NCBI RefSeq assembly: GCF_001039355.2
Contig: NW_019775391.1
Coordinates: forward strand, 361,082-398,265
Direction: 5' to 3'
From: Lingula anatina
Lineage: Eukaryota; Brachiopoda; Lingulata; Lingulida; Lingulidae
DNA: 37,184 nucleotides
Position numbers and translations under genes: made by a program
In this document: positions 16,799 through 28,155 of the stretch, in pieces
How positions within the stretch are numbered: the first letter of the stretch is position 1
How the letters are laid out: every line of letters starts with the position of its first letter
The notes under the pieces: model-generated
Told to the model about the DNA's origin: nothing
Databases searched by the model: none
What the model saw: only the letters and a program-made list of their open reading frames with translations

Positions 16799-18466
16799 GC
16801 TTTATGTGCCATTTTTTAAACTTTGAAAGAAAATTTTATGATAAGTGCATCTTGTACATCAGTGACCTCTGTTAGCATTGTTTCAGTGGAGAGCAGGTTT
16901 CACAATAGTCCTCAACCAGTCGTAAATTAAACTAGGCACCTGCATTATATAAAGAAAGACGTTGCTTATTTAGAACAATTATAACTCAGTGGACAAGTTT
17001 AACAGAGACAATTTGGTAATGTTCTTGGGCTGTTTTTAAAAGTTATTTAATATTCAAAGTTTGTCTTAATTTTAAAATCCCCCAAAATGGGCTTGCTTAA
17101 ATTTAGGATAAATCTGTTAATAGTTCACCAGAACAAGTAAAGTAATTGGCCTTAATGTAAGACATTTATTCCTTTTTACTTATAAGTAGGGTATCACACT
17201 TTAGTGATTCATCTCAGGTCAAAGTAGGCTAGTTAAAAGTTAAGACTGACTTTCCACTAGTTCATTTGTAACACCAGCCCAGTGAAGACTTCAGATGTTC
17301 TGTCTTTTGAAGTTATAAGAATACAATGCATCTGTTATGCTAACTAGATAGAATGCCAATGTTTATCATACCTAGTCATTCCATAAAGCACCAGTAAGGA
17401 AGAGGGGGGGCCAACTGACCCCTTCCAAGGATTGGGCAGTTAAAGTGAGTTAGCTGGAAAGGGATGACTTGCTTTCTGGTTTAAATTGCAAAGCCAGTTA
17501 TGGAAATGATGGGATGGGTTCCAAAACTAAAATAAAAAAAGTGCAGTCACATTAAGTAGTTTTTTTAATGGTCACACTTTTCAAAGGGAGAAAGGGTGGA
17601 AGAATTGGGGATATCCCTATTTGAGACCTCTAAAGGATTGCGGAATCTCTGCTGCTTATTTTACAAATGTGTTCCAGGCATAGGGCATGTTTGTCTTCTT
17701 AACTTAATAACTTGTAGCTGGAAAAAAGAAAAAAAAAATACTGCTGATGGTTTAACAGTTAAAATAATGTAATAAATCCCATAATGTTTCAAGAGCTCCA
17801 AACTGCTTTATTTAAATACAACCCTATTTATTTGTAGAAATCAGCATTAGACTATTTTCATTGTGACTATACAGTCATCATATTGATTTATAAATCTGAT
17901 CAAGCTTCTTTTCCTACTCCTCTCCCTGAAAATGATACAGGCCACCTAAGCCATGGATGGCACAAGCCTGCGATCATTATGAATGTACTCTGGAGGAATT
18001 TTCGACAGTTTCTACCCTAAAGCTATACAATAAACGTATGGTTAGAAGAGACACCAGGCTAGATATTAAAAACTCCATCCGCTAATGGCATGTTTGTTCA
18101 TTTGCAGTGCCTGGAGGCCTGCAGGTCGGACCCTAGTCATTCACTACCAGAGGAAATATAAAGATTTAACAAGGCTTTAATATCCTATGTATTCTAATAA
18201 GGTGACAAGTAGAGACCGGAAATGCTCATCTTAAAGCACTCCTCAGGTGTTTGTTAAGACAGCTTTGCTTTTAAGTTAGGGAGACTTGTAAGTCAGTGAA
18301 GATAAGTTATATAAAGAAATGTAATATTCAACCTGTGTGACTGACTTCATCACTCCGTAACTTATGAATGGGATGTGTAGCGAGTTGGAACCTACCTGTA
18401 TTCTCGTAGTGAGTGGCTTGGCCACAGAAATCTTCTTCATCACCTCCAGTACCTAGATCTTCTGTA

Positions 18467-18499
18467 ATGTTTACTACTGCTGCGGTCAAGTGGTATTAG
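18467..18499 (+). other. 10-codon upstream ORF in exon B leader
   Basis: ATG to TAG (MFTTAAVKWY) ends seven bases before the first main-frame ATG. It is retained in haplotype B at 28000-28032 with one Ala-to-Val change. It could reduce translation if this leader is transcribed. Confidence 0.3.
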
Positions 18500-18506
18500 A
18501 GGCTTG

Positions 18507-18622
18507 ATGGACGGTTGGTACCCCACCATGGCCAGTGAATGGCTGACCAGGCCCGGGACAAATGTCAACCTGAACACGATGAGTCCTGAGATGATGTTCC
18601 AGGACGAGTATGCACCGTGCAG
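18507..18622 (+). CDS. Unidentified gene, candidate first coding exon B (haplotype A)
   Basis: It encodes 38 codons plus AG before a GTAATT donor, starting MDGWYPT and ending FQDEYAPC. An in-frame TAA lies upstream at 18465. Met1 has a poor context, but Met8 (18528) sits in a perfect CACCATGG, so MASEWLTRPG may be the real start. In haplotype B (28040-28155) the only two differences are at third codon positions and silent (ACG/ACA and CCG/CCA), which supports coding. The phase-2 donor joins the 31-nt exon at 21903 through an AGA Arg codon. I do not recognise the protein; the acidic, Met/Pro-rich start is not diagnostic. It is likely an alternative N-terminus to exon A. Confidence 0.6.
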
Positions 18623-19810
18623 GTAATTTTGTTTTTTTTTTTTTCCAAAAAGTCAGTTTGAGAATTTGATAAGCTGTATGAATGATATTTTATATGTGTG
18701 TATAAGTGTATTAATCATAGTGAATGAGATACTACCAGTGAGTGCATTAATTATAGTGAGCAGTATTTATTTAAGTGTGATATAAAATATTAACTGTTAA
18801 CTGATGTGCTATAGAACTAGCCCCCCCCCCTTTCTTCTTGTGATTTTGAACAGATGTAGATGACATTATTACTAGTAATCTTTTTGTTCATGGGGACATT
18901 ATGAATAGTTTTTACGGAGAATTTTTAATGTGTTTCCAGTATCACGAGGTAAGGCTAAAGACCCCCCCCCCCCATATTTTCAACTTACGGCACCATTACA
19001 CCTTGCGGCCTGTGCATCGTTATCAAAGCTGTTAACTTGCATATGTAGTTTGCATTATAGCACCTAATGGGTTGTAACCATTAAAAACCAGTTTAATTTT
19101 TAAAAAGGTGATATATGTGAGAGAATGTGGCACCCTTCCTGGTAAGGCAGTTAAAAAAGTTTCTTGTGGTCTCATCGACCATTTCATTACTGTTTGCTCG
19201 GTTTTACATCTCGCCTGTAGCATAGGCATTTGAAAGTCAAAATTATTGTCACTAATGTAAATCTAAAAACACTTGAAGGTTATTACTTTACTTTCATGGT
19301 TCCATTTTGATTGCTTTACATTAACTTCTTTGTGGGAAGGTAGCCGAGTTTTACGCTGAAGTCAAAGTTCATTAAAAGAAAATTTACAGACAGTTACCAA
19401 TTTCTCAGTCTGCTTGTCCTTTCCTCTTTGTACTGATTTTATTTATTATTTCTCTTTTTTTCCTGGCCTCAAGGGAGGTCCTTTGTACATACATAATGAA
19501 TTAGTTGATTTGAGATGTTTATAATTACGGATTATTAGTCACTCTAATAAAAAAAGATAAATAAATGAATAACAAGTCTGTGGCCAAAATGACATGAAGA
19601 TGAATCTGCTGAAAGTGAAAAAGGCATCATTTCCAATGAGAGGCTCATGTACACTAAAAAAAAAACTGTATGCAGTCCTTTTTCTTTTACTTGAAGTTGA
19701 ATACCTGTCTTTTAAAGCTTAATAAACATGGTCACTTACTTGAAAGGCTTAAGCAATCCAATTATTGAAAAAGATGACGACCAGTGCAGATTTGTGACCT
19801 TAAACATTAA

Positions 19811-20055
19811 GGCTTCATTCACATGCAATGTCTATTTTCTAAATTCTATTTTCTATTCGCGGTATGTCTTATGATCACGGTCTGTGCCCTGAATATCCCG
19901 CGGCGTAATTACTGGCAGCTATAAGTTACTATAAGTAACTGGCTCGCGCTGCCAGTAATTACGCGGCGGGATATTCAGGGCACAGACCGTGATCATAAGA
20001 TAGCGCGAATAGAAAATAGATTTTTAGAAAATAGACATTGCATGTGAACGAAGCC
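19811..20055. mobile_element. Near-perfect palindromic MITE, PIF/Harbinger-like
   Basis: The 245-bp element is almost entirely one inverted repeat. The ends are GGCTTCATTCACATGCAATG and the complement of GGCTTCGTTCACATGCAATG, and pairing continues for more than 100 bases per arm to a short centre near 19925. TAA flanks both sides (19808-19810 and 20056-20058), and haplotype B has a single TAA at 29333-29335. The 3-bp TWA duplication and GTTCACA-type ends suggest PIF/Harbinger. No ORF is present. Confidence 0.85.
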
Positions 20056-20122
20056 TAACTTAACCACTGATAGTAGAAAATGCTGAATACAATCTTGCAG
20101 CAGGGTCTCATTGTGTGAAATA

Positions 20123-20267
20123 CAGGGGCCGTCGCAATAGTCCGAAGGTTCATTGGTTGGAATGTTCACTATAGAACCTTCGGACCAATGAACCCTTTAT
20201 TAAAAAACTGATGAAAATATTACCATTTTTCGGACCAATGAACCTTCAGACTATCGAGACACAGCCG
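20123..20267. mobile_element. Inverted-repeat element with repeated GGTTCATTGGT, haplotype A
   Basis: GTCCGAAGGTTCATTGGT occurs near the left end, inverted in the middle (about 20174-20196), and inverted again near the right end (about 20231-20256). The outer ends resemble CAGGGGCCG / CACCCCTG, clearer in haplotype B (29401-29546). Both haplotypes carry it, so the insertion predates their split. The target duplication is unclear. Confidence 0.65.
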
Positions 20268-20702
20268 ATATACAGATAAGCTGGATACTCTGAAAGTAGA
20301 CTCTGCCTGTAAGGTGGTATTTTGTTCAAAATGTATGTTTGGGAAGGAATGTGATTGACCTTTTTGTAATTGGTTATCAGCAGTGTGAATAGATAAATGC
20401 CTTATTGGTTATTTTCATATTTGTGAGAAAATGTAGTAAAAAACCTCTTTCCTTTGTGCATATCAAAGAAAAGGTAAAAATATAGCATTAGGGATAAAGT
20501 GTCAGTACCATTTAAAGTTATTTATAGGTTTGTTATTATTTAATTAAGTAGATCAAAGTTTGGCCAAATCAATTTGTTATATGAAGCAGTTACGTGATAA
20601 AAGACAAAACATTTTATATTCTATGGCTGATTTACAAGTCGTGTTGTAATAGTTTCTTTTTTCTTGTTTTAGGTGTTTGAAAATTTTATCTTTCTTTCTT
20701 AA

Positions 20703-20879
20703 CAGGGCTTGACATTAAGGGTGGCCCACTGGCCCTGGGCCACTAAAAACCAACCTGGGGCCATTGAATCGCTGGGGTCACTGGCCCAAAGAGCAAGTAA
20801 AATGTCATGTGTCAAATCATCCTTGCAATATTTACCGATATTTCGGGCCAGTATCGAAAAAAGTTGGTGTCAAGCCCTG
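20703..20879. mobile_element. hAT-like MITE with 5-bp target duplication
   Basis: The ends are CAGGGCTTGACA and TGTCAAGCCCTG, exact 12-bp inverted repeats. CTTAA is duplicated on both sides (20698-20702 and 20880-20884) and is single at 29978-29982 in haplotype B. CAGGG-type termini suit the hAT superfamily; 5 bp is shorter than the usual 8-bp hAT duplication. The ORF running through it (20709-20939) is not a transposase fragment that I can recognise. Confidence 0.8.
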
Positions 20880-21197
20880 CTTAATGGTAAAATTGCTTCA
20901 ATTGGCAGCGATGTACAGGAGTCTAGAATAGATTGGTAGAATATACCTTTAGTCAAAATCTTTACACAACCAAAAAAGTTTTTTTTTCATATGAGGACTT
21001 TTGATTTTGCGAGTGAGATGTGCATCAGTTAACATACTGTGGGACAGTTGTCATAGTTTTGTAAAGTTTCCTTGTTTATAATGAGAAAAAGAAAACATGC
21101 ACATAAGAAACAATCTTACCACTTAAACTCAAATTGAATAATAATTGGTCATAGTTTTCCTTGTTTATCAAGAATATTAGAATTACAAGCACACTTA

Positions 21198-21412
21198 GAC
21201 CCCATTTCCAGAGATTAGATCGATCTACTTTAGATCGACCTAACTCCCTGGGGGTTCACGCTAAATAGCTGTCAGCCGGGCGGACACGAAAGTGAATTAC
21301 CCCCTTACAGCTTGTAGTAGGCGGGACGGACATTTAAGCCGGATTATCTGACAGTAATCTAGTGAGACTCCCCGCGGGGATAGATCGATCTAAAAGCTCT
21401 GGGAATACAGCC
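21198..21412. mobile_element. MITE with GATCGATC arms and TTA target duplication
   Basis: The imperfect inverted ends GACCCCATTTCCAGAG and, complemented, GGCTGTATTCCCAGAG lead into TTAGATCGATCTA on both arms. TTA is duplicated (21195-21197 and 21413-21415) and single at 30303-30305 in haplotype B. The interior is GC- and CpG-rich compared with the host intron. It is 215 bp and non-coding; the 3-bp TTA is consistent with PIF/Harbinger. Confidence 0.8.
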
Positions 21413-21902
21413 TTAATCTTCTGTCTCTCAAACCCAGTTGAAGTAATCTTTCCCATATTTCTCTGATTTAACATACAGATAAAGTACACTCAAACCAAAT
21501 CTTCAGTCTCTCAATAATGTTGGTCATAATAAGCCAGTGGGCATGTCACCTGTGTTAGTCCCTCTGCTGTGACAGCACTAACATAGCAGCCAACAGGTTT
21601 TCAGGGGCTGTTTCCATAATAGAGCGTTAGACCGTAGGTTAAGTCTCAACTTTTAGATCAAAAGTGTTTAGTCTACTTTTACCCAAGGTGAATCTGAGTA
21701 GTAAACCTATTAGTAAATGAAATACTGTTTCTGTTGGAAAAAAAGTGGGAAATGATTTAGACCAACATTTACTTCTTTTAAGAAGACTGCTACAGATTTA
21801 TGCTGGATATTTTCTGTGTGTTAAAGTTTTGAACAACTTTCAGTCTGAAGTTCTTGTGTGAAACTTTTGTGGCACTTGTGCCTAATCAACAGCTTATTAC
21901 AG

Positions 21903-21933
21903 AATCCCCACTGCGTTGATGATAAAACCACAG
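21903..21933 (+). CDS. Unidentified gene, 31-nt microexon (haplotype A)
   Basis: TTATTACAG precedes and GTAAGA follows 31 bases that read, after either candidate first exon, as Arg then IPTALMIKPQ, ending in phase 0. A frame starting at the exon's first base is also open (NPHCVDD), but it does not fit the upstream donors. Haplotype B has AAC for AAA, giving Asn for Lys. Splice sites and phase agreement are the main support. Confidence 0.5.
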
Positions 21934-22571
21934 GTAAGACAAATCATTGTGTTCCATCCGTCATCAAAAACTAGAGCCTCAGTTTTATATAGTTTTTTTT
22001 TTCTTCTTGTCTGATATTGAAAACCTGGAAAAAAGAAAATCTAAAGAAGAGATATTTCAACCATGAACTTGTAGAAATTTAAGTGCTAAAATATGTACTA
22101 GTATGGATATTTACATATGCTGTTATAAAAGATTTTCCAGCATAGTTTATCTACCCCAGTAGTTAGTAATTAGTGCATCTTTAGTGTCTCACTAGAGTAT
22201 GCATTCATGAATGCAACTTCCTGAAAATAAAATTATGAACTGTAGAATGTGCATTAAAGAAAACTAAAAGAAAATATATTTGTAATGCCAAGCATGAAAG
22301 TTGACATGAAATTATGAATAAATTTGTAGATGGCTCGTTTCTTTTTATGATAACTTAGTAGATACTTACTCACGTTGGACATTAAATTATAGATAAGAAT
22401 CTTAATTCATTTTCAAGTTACAGAATTTTCTGCTTGATGCATATTGGACGTGACTTTTTTCTTCAGACCTTTTAGAATCTTGCTTGAAAGGTCCTGATCA
22501 TTTTGGAACAACCATAACCCATTATTCTGTATTTGTTTTACTTGTAAAAAAAAGGTTCAAAAGTAAATTAT

Positions 22572-22572
22572 N
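22572..22572. other. Single-N contig join 2
   Basis: The left contig ends two bases after the last base shared with haplotype B, and the right contig starts one base before the first base shared with haplotype A. The last 270 or so bases of the left contig are identical to 31200-31468. Confidence 0.9.
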
Positions 22573-23305
22573 GAACATGTTTTCAGGGTAATTGGTAATA
22601 AAAGAATGAATCCACTGGTTTTGTAGGGAATGTTTTTTATTTGTCCTTATCTTTTGCATTTATCCTTATCCTATACAGCACAGTTATCTTTTTTATCCTT
22701 TGGAGAAGGTGGCAAGTTGATATCACTTGCCATTAATGTATACTTGCCAGTTTGAAGATATGATTATGTGGACTCGGTAGACAATTGTATGGTTGTCAAA
22801 AACAATTGTCTCTTCATAGAAAAAAGGGTTTTATGTACAATTATATTGGTACTTATATCACATTTGTTTGCAGGCTTTTCTAAAATTGTGTGCATAGCCA
22901 AACCATGTCAACATCTAGTTATTCAACAAGGAAACAATACTGTTATCATAATGTAATATATATGTTTGATGAACTCACACATGTAGACTCAGCTGAATGT
23001 TTTGATATAACTGCTTAACACATCTGGAGGCTCAGTCTTCAGGGGAAAAACATACCAGTGTATTTTTGTATTTCATATGTGTCAGTGTGTGTGAATGCGT
23101 GTGTGTGTGTGTGTGTGTGTTTAACTTACTACGATGACATAAAAAGGAAGGCTGCTGGTAATCCAAATTTTATTTTAATATGGCATAAAGTTATGTGAGA
23201 AATGATTTTTTTCATTCAAAGGGTACCTATCTCAGAACAGCACTTCTGTATAATACACAGTCTTTGATGTATCCATGGTTTGTTCTATTTGTCTACACAA
23301 AATGG

Positions 23306-23307
<2 letters not shown>

Positions 23308-23359
<52 letters not shown>
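23308..23359. repeat. (AT)26 microsatellite, long allele
   Basis: It is allelic to 13615-13630, a difference of 36 bp. Confidence 0.95.
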
Positions 23360-23363
<4 letters not shown>

Positions 23364-25936
23364 GCTAGGTTGATAAATGTTTAAAAAGGTTATAATCAAA
23401 TGTCCCTGTGCTCTTGACTGAACTCCCATTTTTGCTGTGTTATTTGATATATTTCAATTTAAAATTAGAAGATATCTCGGCATTAAACAAGACACCAACG
23501 TTGACCCCAGCTGTTACATAACTGAGTAATTATTGTTAGTTGTAACAGAGTTTTAAATACTTGTTAATGAAACAGAAGCATATGTTCTAATCTGCAATTG
23601 TTCACAATAACATATTAAATTTTTAATGTCTTATTTTAATTTATGTATTTGAGATAAAATTAGTGACACAGTTGTAATTTAGCAGCAGTTTTAGAAAACT
23701 TTATACTAACATTTTGATCTAAACAGATGAAGTTTTCCAAATTAAACAATATTTAAGTAGTAGAATATCAGGAAAACAAGGGAATAGACTTTTTGACTTG
23801 GTAATGTGTAATAAAAAAAAGGTATTAAAAGCAGTATTGTATAGATAAAAAGTCCCATGCTTGTTGAGCATGATATTATTCCCATTAACTCACAGGTTAA
23901 AAAATGAAAACTTCAAAGTAGACATACTATTATATATTAATCAAGTTGAACAGGACAGAAAAATAATAATTTGTTTTGTTCATGCTGTAATCTTCAAATC
24001 CAATTCCACCAGAATTGAATAAACTAGTCAAGTAATGAATGGGTGTATAGTAACAGCAAAGCCCATTTGTAAAGAAATTATTTATAGTACAAATTCGTAG
24101 AGCTTTTATATGTAGTTGTGTAAATGTGGGAAGAATACAGGGAATTCACACGTGTACATGGCAAGCATTCACCACAAACAAATTTTCTGTACACGGGATC
24201 TAAGTGTATCTTGGTGTTCCACCCCTATCATTTGCCGTGTACATATAGAGTTCACTGTAAAACCATTAGATACAAAAAGTAGTAATGAACATTTAGTATA
24301 CTTGCTAAAAAAATGTAAAAAAAAAAAAAAAAAAAAAGATTTCAGGGATTAAACACAATAGGACAAGAACTGAGGCCAGATATGTTTGCAAGAATAAAGA
24401 TATGTACACATGTATATAAATTGCTGGGTTAAATGCATACTTTATTCGCAGACTAAAATAACTCAGAAATAAACCATTATATTTTAATAAATGTCCACTG
24501 CATGTTGCATTTTGCCATTACTTTGGCACATAGAAATTTGGTCTCCATGGCATTTGTAGAGGTTGGAAGGTTTTGATTACTAAAAAAAATCCATTTTAAT
24601 TTATTAAGTCACCAACCATACAGTTTTATGGTGGTGCCTTTAGCACATAGAAATGTGGACTTCATACTTGATTGGTAACTTCCCTGTGACACTAATTTGA
24701 AAAGGCATAGTTTTTAATAAGTGTTTATATGTTGAATGATCAGAGTATAGTTGTGTTCTTCTGATGCTTGTCATTCATAACGTTATCATGATTGCAGGAG
24801 AAGAAAGCAGACTGAATGAAAATAAGAAAAAAAGAATAACATGTATAGTAGAAGCCACATTATTCAGATGCTTTGGGACTAGGAAATTTATTCACGTTAC
24901 GCAAGGGTTGGAGTAATTCAGTATTAATAAAAGTTTCAGCTAATGCTCTAGAGGAAAAAAAAAAAAAAAAGCTGTACCACAGTATTTGTTGGAGATAAAC
25001 AATGAACGCAGCTATAAGGTGACAAGTAATGTAGAGTCTGCTGATCTGGTGCCTGGATACCATTGAATGATAAAAAACATAGGATGAAATACACCTAAAT
25101 GTAGATGTTTTAGTATCAGTTTGTAACCCTAGCAGCCCAAGTCACACATCAACTCAAGTTCAATTGTAAAGAAGCACAACATATGTCAATGAACATGTAC
25201 GTTGCACGGGTGAAGTCTCGTCTGAAATGTGTATGTTTTAATGTCTGCCAGGCACATGTGCACAGTGTAGTTTATGTTACAACCTATATGTGTTTCCCTG
25301 CATGTGATGATTTATATGAATAACATGTGGGAAGTCTTTTTAGGTCACAGTCTGTTATGCAATCTGCTATAATTCAGTGCAGCATGAAAGCACCTGTTCC
25401 ATGCATATAGCACCTCCCTGCTAATCACTGTATATCGTAGTAATTTTTGTAATTAGAGAGTGTGACAGTAAGGTGAAGAAATGAAGTCAAGTACTATTCA
25501 CAGCTGATAATAGTGCAGAGATTGAACTGGCTGTGACATTTAGCATTTGATTTGTCTTAGTTTTATTTCAAATTGTCACGCAGATTATGGATTATGCTTT
25601 ATTTTTCTGTTTGCAGAATAAGATACTTAATTGTGTTCGAATTAAGTTTTTTGATTGATGGCATACACAGAATATAATTTTACAGTTAAGTAAAATTAAT
25701 AAAATATAAGGAAAAAAATATTTTTTTAAACATTATTTTTTAACATTTTCACACATGTGAATTTTAACCACTGAATGATGTATACTGCTATCCAAAGCAT
25801 TATCCCAGAATCCATATTTTTTATCCTTAACTTATTATTTCTTAAAAAGTTTGAATAATCCGCAACAAAGACAACACAATGTAAACATGTCTTTTCTACC
25901 CTCTGATATAAGAGTTATAATAATAATTGTTTTTGC

Positions 25937-25969
<33 letters not shown>

Positions 25970-26171
25970 AAGTTTAAAAAGTTTTTTCAAGTTACATCTT
26001 CAGTTAGATACTGTGTTTATGATGTACTGTACAGATCTGAGATCTGTCTTGGTTCCTTTAAAGAAATTGCATTTTCTTTTTCATTAACTAATGATAGTGA
26101 CTAATATTAAAGAATTGAAAAAAAAAGGGGGATCTGAGTCGATATCTGAAGGCAGTGTAGATTCTAGATGT

Positions 26172-26326
26172 ACTGTAGCCAGCTATTTCTAAAGAGGGGT
26201 TCTTTTTCTGAAAAAGTGGACCATGAAATCTTCTTGTATGTAGATAAAATTTTACCCAGAGGGGACCTTTTCCCGACAAAAAGGGGGGTTCTTTTGAACC
26301 CCCTAACCCCCCCTGGCTATGGGCCT
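26172..26326 (+). mobile_element. ATAGCCAG-type MITE, haplotype B copy
   Basis: It is allelic to 16634-16798. The right end CTGGCTATGGGCCT is intact, but the left end is damaged (only TAGCCAG remains) by a deletion that also removed neighbouring DNA. Confidence 0.7.
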
Positions 26327-26930
26327 GTGCCATTTTTTACACTAAGAAAGAAATTTTTATGATAAGTGCATCTTGTACATCAGTGACCTCTGTTGGCATT
26401 GTTTCATTGGAGAGCAGGTTTCACAATAGTCCTCAACCTGTCGTAAATTAAACTAGGCACCTGCATTATATAAAGAAAAACATTGCTTATTTAGAACAAT
26501 TATAACTCTGTTCAGTGGACAAGTTTAACGAAGAGAATTTGGTGATGTTCTTGGGCTGTTTTTAAAAGTTATTTAATATTCAAAGTTTGTCTTAATTTTG
26601 TAATCCCCCAAAATGGGCTTACTTAAATTCATGATAAATCTGTTAATAGTTCACCAGAACAAGTAAAATAATTGGCCTTAATGTAAGACATTTATTCCTT
26701 ATTACTTATATGTAGAGTATCAAACTTTAGTGATTCATCTCAGGTCAAAGTAGGCTAGCTAATAGTTCAGACTGACTTTCCACTAGTTCATTTGTAACAC
26801 CAGCCCAGTGAAGACTTCAGATGTTCTGTCTTTTGAAGTTTTAAGACTACAATGCATCTGTTATGTTAACTAGATAGGATGCCAATGTTTACCATACCTA
26901 GTCATTCCATAAAGCACCAATAAGGAAGAG

Positions 26931-26945
26931 GGGGGGGGGGGGGGG
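26931..26945. repeat. Poly(G) tract, expanded allele
   Basis: A run of 15 G, against 8 G at the equivalent site near 17404 in haplotype A. Confidence 0.85.
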
Positions 26946-27999
26946 CAACTGACCCCTTCCAAGGATTGGGCAGTTAAAGTGAGTTAGCTGGAAAGGGATG
27001 ACTTGCTTTCTGGTTTAAATTGCAAAGCCAGTTATGGAAATGATGGGATGGGTTCCAAAACTAAAATAAAAAAAGTGCAGTCACATTAAGTAGTTTTTTT
27101 AATGGTCACACTTTTCAAAGGGAGAAAGGGTGGAAGAATTGGGGATATCCCTATTTGAGACCACTAAAGGATTGCGGAATCTCTGTTGCTTATTTTACAA
27201 ATGTGTTCCAGGCATAGGGCATGTTTGTCTTCTTAACTTAATAACTGGTAGCTGGAAAAAAGAAAAAAAAATACTGCTGATGGTTTAACAGTTAAAATAA
27301 TGTAATGAATCCCATAATGTTTCAAGAGCTCCGGACTGCTTTATTTAAATACAACTCTATTTATTTGTAAAAATCAGCATTAGACTATTTTCATTGTGAC
27401 TATACAGTCATCATATTGATTTATAAATCTGATCAAGCTTCTTTTCCGACTCCTCTCCCTGAAAATGGTACAGGCCACCTAAGCCATGGATGGCACAAGC
27501 CTGCGATCATTATGAATGTACTCTGGAGGAATTTTCGACAGTTTCTACCCTAAAGCTATACAATAAACGTATGGTTAGAAGAGACACCAGGCTAGATATT
27601 AAAAACTCCATCCGCTAATGGCATGTTTGTTCATTTGCAGTGCCTGGAGGCCTGCAGGTCGGACCCTAGTCATTCACTACCAGAGGAAATATAAAGATTT
27701 AACAAGGCTTTAATATCCTATGTATTCTAATAAGGTGACAAGTAGAGACCGGAAATGCTCATCTTAAAGCACTCCTCAGGTGTTTGTTAAGACAGCTTTG
27801 CTTTTAAGTTAGGGAGACTCGTAAGTCAGTGAAGATAAGTTATATAAAGAAATGTAATATTCACTCTGTGTGACTGACTTCATCACTCCGTAACTTATGA
27901 ATGGGATGTGTAGCGAGTTGGAACCTACCTGCATTCTCGTAGTGAGTGGCTTGGCCACAGAATTCTTCTTCATCACCTCCAGTACCTAGATCTTCTGTA

Positions 28000-28032
28000 A
28001 TGTTTACTACTGTTGCGGTCAAGTGGTATTAG
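28000..28032 (+). other. 10-codon upstream ORF, haplotype B
   Basis: It is allelic to 18467-18499, with GTT for GCT (Val for Ala). Confidence 0.3.
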
Positions 28033-28039
28033 AGGCTTG

Positions 28040-28155
28040 ATGGACGGTTGGTACCCCACCATGGCCAGTGAATGGCTGACCAGGCCCGGGACAAATGTCA
28101 ACCTGAACACAATGAGTCCTGAGATGATGTTCCAGGACGAGTATGCACCATGCAG
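28040..28155 (+). CDS. Unidentified gene, candidate first coding exon B (haplotype B)
   Basis: It encodes the same 38 residues as 18507-18622, differing only at two silent third positions. It is probably the other allele of one exon rather than a second gene, so it should be counted once. Confidence 0.6.

Larger units (their letters stand above)
12454..17934. other. Long intron or 5' flank of second gene, no gene seen
   Basis: AT-rich DNA, duplicated from 12895 onward. The ORFs at 14385 and 16029 are rejected: the first changes mostly at amino-acid-altering positions between copies and the second is microsatellite translation. It holds simple repeats and two inverted-repeat elements. Confidence 0.55.
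17935..19528. promoter_or_regulatory. Low-divergence region around first exon B
   Basis: I find no difference between haplotypes over about 350 bp (17935-18285) and one substitution over about 500 bp (19030-19528), while surrounding DNA differs every few tens of bases. The blocks flank the candidate coding exon at 18507. A promoter or 5' UTR upstream and an intronic control element downstream are plausible. Locally recent shared ancestry of the haplotypes would give the same pattern. Confidence 0.4.
12895..22569 (+). repeat. 9.7-kb block, haplotype A
   Basis: It repeats in direct orientation at 22574-31468. The partner starts one base after the N at 22572, and this copy ends two bases before it. 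The copies differ by SNPs, homopolymer and microsatellite length, and at least three precise transposon insertions that only this copy carries. The block includes candidate first exon B and the 31-nt exon. Both ends coincide with a contig join, so an uncollapsed haplotype is far likelier than a real duplication. Confidence 0.9.

Noticed and set aside
20709-20939. 76-codon ORF resembling a coding exon
   Set aside because: It starts inside the hAT-like MITE and is absent from haplotype B. No transposase motif is recognisable.
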